Of a stretch of DNA of 64,000 nucleotides, positions 63,700-64,000 are shown piece after piece. The DNA comes from Cytophagaceae bacterium (GTDB lineage: Bacteria; Bacteroidota; Bacteroidia; Cytophagales; Spirosomataceae). The notes beneath the pieces are model-generated. The model saw nothing but the letters and a program-made list of their open reading frames with translations. It did not search any database and was not told where the DNA came from. Location: NCBI GenBank assembly GCA_027486845.1, contig JAIXOL010000036.1, positions 51,230-115,229 on the forward strand. Reading direction: 5' to 3'. The position numbers and the translations under genes were made by a program. The stretch's first letter is position 1. Each line of letters starts with the position of its first letter.

Positions 63700-64000
63700 C
63701 AATGATTAGATTATCTGTTTTTCTATTGTTGATAACGGTTAATAGCCAAGCCCAACAAATGACTTACATTAAAAATGGCACAGTTTCGTTAAACGTTAAG
63801 ATAATTAAACGCCCACGAGAATTAAAAAAGATTCTTGAAAAACAAAATTCTCAAGAACTCATGAAAGTTTACAAAAAGTACGTTTGGAAAAAGCGTTCTG
63901 CTCAATTTTTCTCAGCCGTAGCGGGACTGGGGCTTGTATCAGCCGTTGAAGATGAGTTCGGTCCAAATCCAAAAATTAATTGGTCTTTTGCTGGTATTGG
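63696..64000 (+). CDS. Secreted protein of unknown function (5' part; runs off the window)
   Basis: 101 codons are present. A signal peptide MTMIRLSVFLLLITVNSQAQ is followed by YIKNGTVSLNVKIIKRPREL, a helix-forming Lys/Glu-rich stretch, and SAVAGLGLVSAVEDEFG. Its coupling to the 40-residue gene suggests joint function. The family cannot be named from the visible part. Confidence 0.65.
   Translation, partial: MTMIRLSVFLLLITVNSQAQQMTYIKNGTVSLNVKIIKRPRELKKILEKQNSQELMKVYKKYVWKKRSAQFFSAVAGLGLVSAVEDEFGPNPKINWSFAGI

Overview
The window looks like a chromosomal segment of a gliding-type member of the Bacteroidota, most likely the order Cytophagales. The evidence is a GldB lipoprotein, two proteins carrying type IX secretion sorting domains (one type A, one type B/CHU_C), an ArgF'-type carbamoyltransferase, DUF4296 and DUF2911 proteins, low G+C, and several promoters of the phylum's TAnnTTTG (-7) type. 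No rRNA, tRNA or CRISPR array was found. The assignment below order level is not supported by anything I can see.

Layout. 1-9.8 kb: murB, an Fn3-like lipoprotein, fabV, argF', a PfkB sugar kinase, an amino-acid permease, a DeoR regulator with a cluster of TTTGCA half-sites, a secreted esterase and a truncated Nudix gene. 10-18.5 kb: a tail-specific protease, a dolichol-P-mannose-synthase-like GT2, a DUF58 + membrane protein pair, and molybdopterin genes (moaE; moaC-mobA) around a T9SS surface protein. 18.5-35 kb: mostly housekeeping genes: recQ, a large secreted metalloprotease, PBP4, a sterol-desaturase-family enzyme, uvrA, dxs, two tandem rhomboids and mutL. 35-41.5 kb: DUF2911, a barnase-like lipoprotein with its barstar, a TPP-riboswitch-controlled TonB receptor and a Tat-type Gfo/Idh oxidoreductase. 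41.5-46.2 kb: an accessory island with a DUF4160/DUF2442 pair, a two-gene operon (radical SAM protein + methyltransferase-like/SF1 helicase fusion) and a gene remnant. 46-61.5 kb: hemA, a sensor kinase, an acyl-CoA dehydrogenase, a BamA-superfamily protein, a collagen-like lipoprotein, an RraB-like/TPR protein, then gldB-ABC exporter-fur-eamA, and a PpiD-type foldase. 61.5-64 kb: a second accessory stretch of small and membrane proteins that resembles a bacteriocin/immunity neighbourhood.

How genes work together. moaC, mobA and moaE serve molybdenum cofactor synthesis. The TPP riboswitch and TonB receptor indicate regulated uptake of thiamine or a precursor. Barnase and barstar form a toxin/immunity pair whose stop and possible start overlap. 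GldB, the CHU_C protein and the type A sorting-domain protease point to gliding and type IX secretion. The radical SAM gene and the methyltransferase-helicase fusion share an ATGA overlap and are very probably co-translated.

The two best candidates for an undescribed system are (i) the radical SAM / methyltransferase-SF1 helicase operon at 42302-45687 and (ii) the 61.6-64 kb cassette, in which a double-glycine-leader-like peptide, a membrane protein, a second small protein translationally coupled to a CPBP-family protease, and a duplicated upstream DNA module occur together. Several families of short interspersed repeats, including copies that appear to lie inside coding sequence, and an over-represented 9-mer (TGATWATCA) are also reported.
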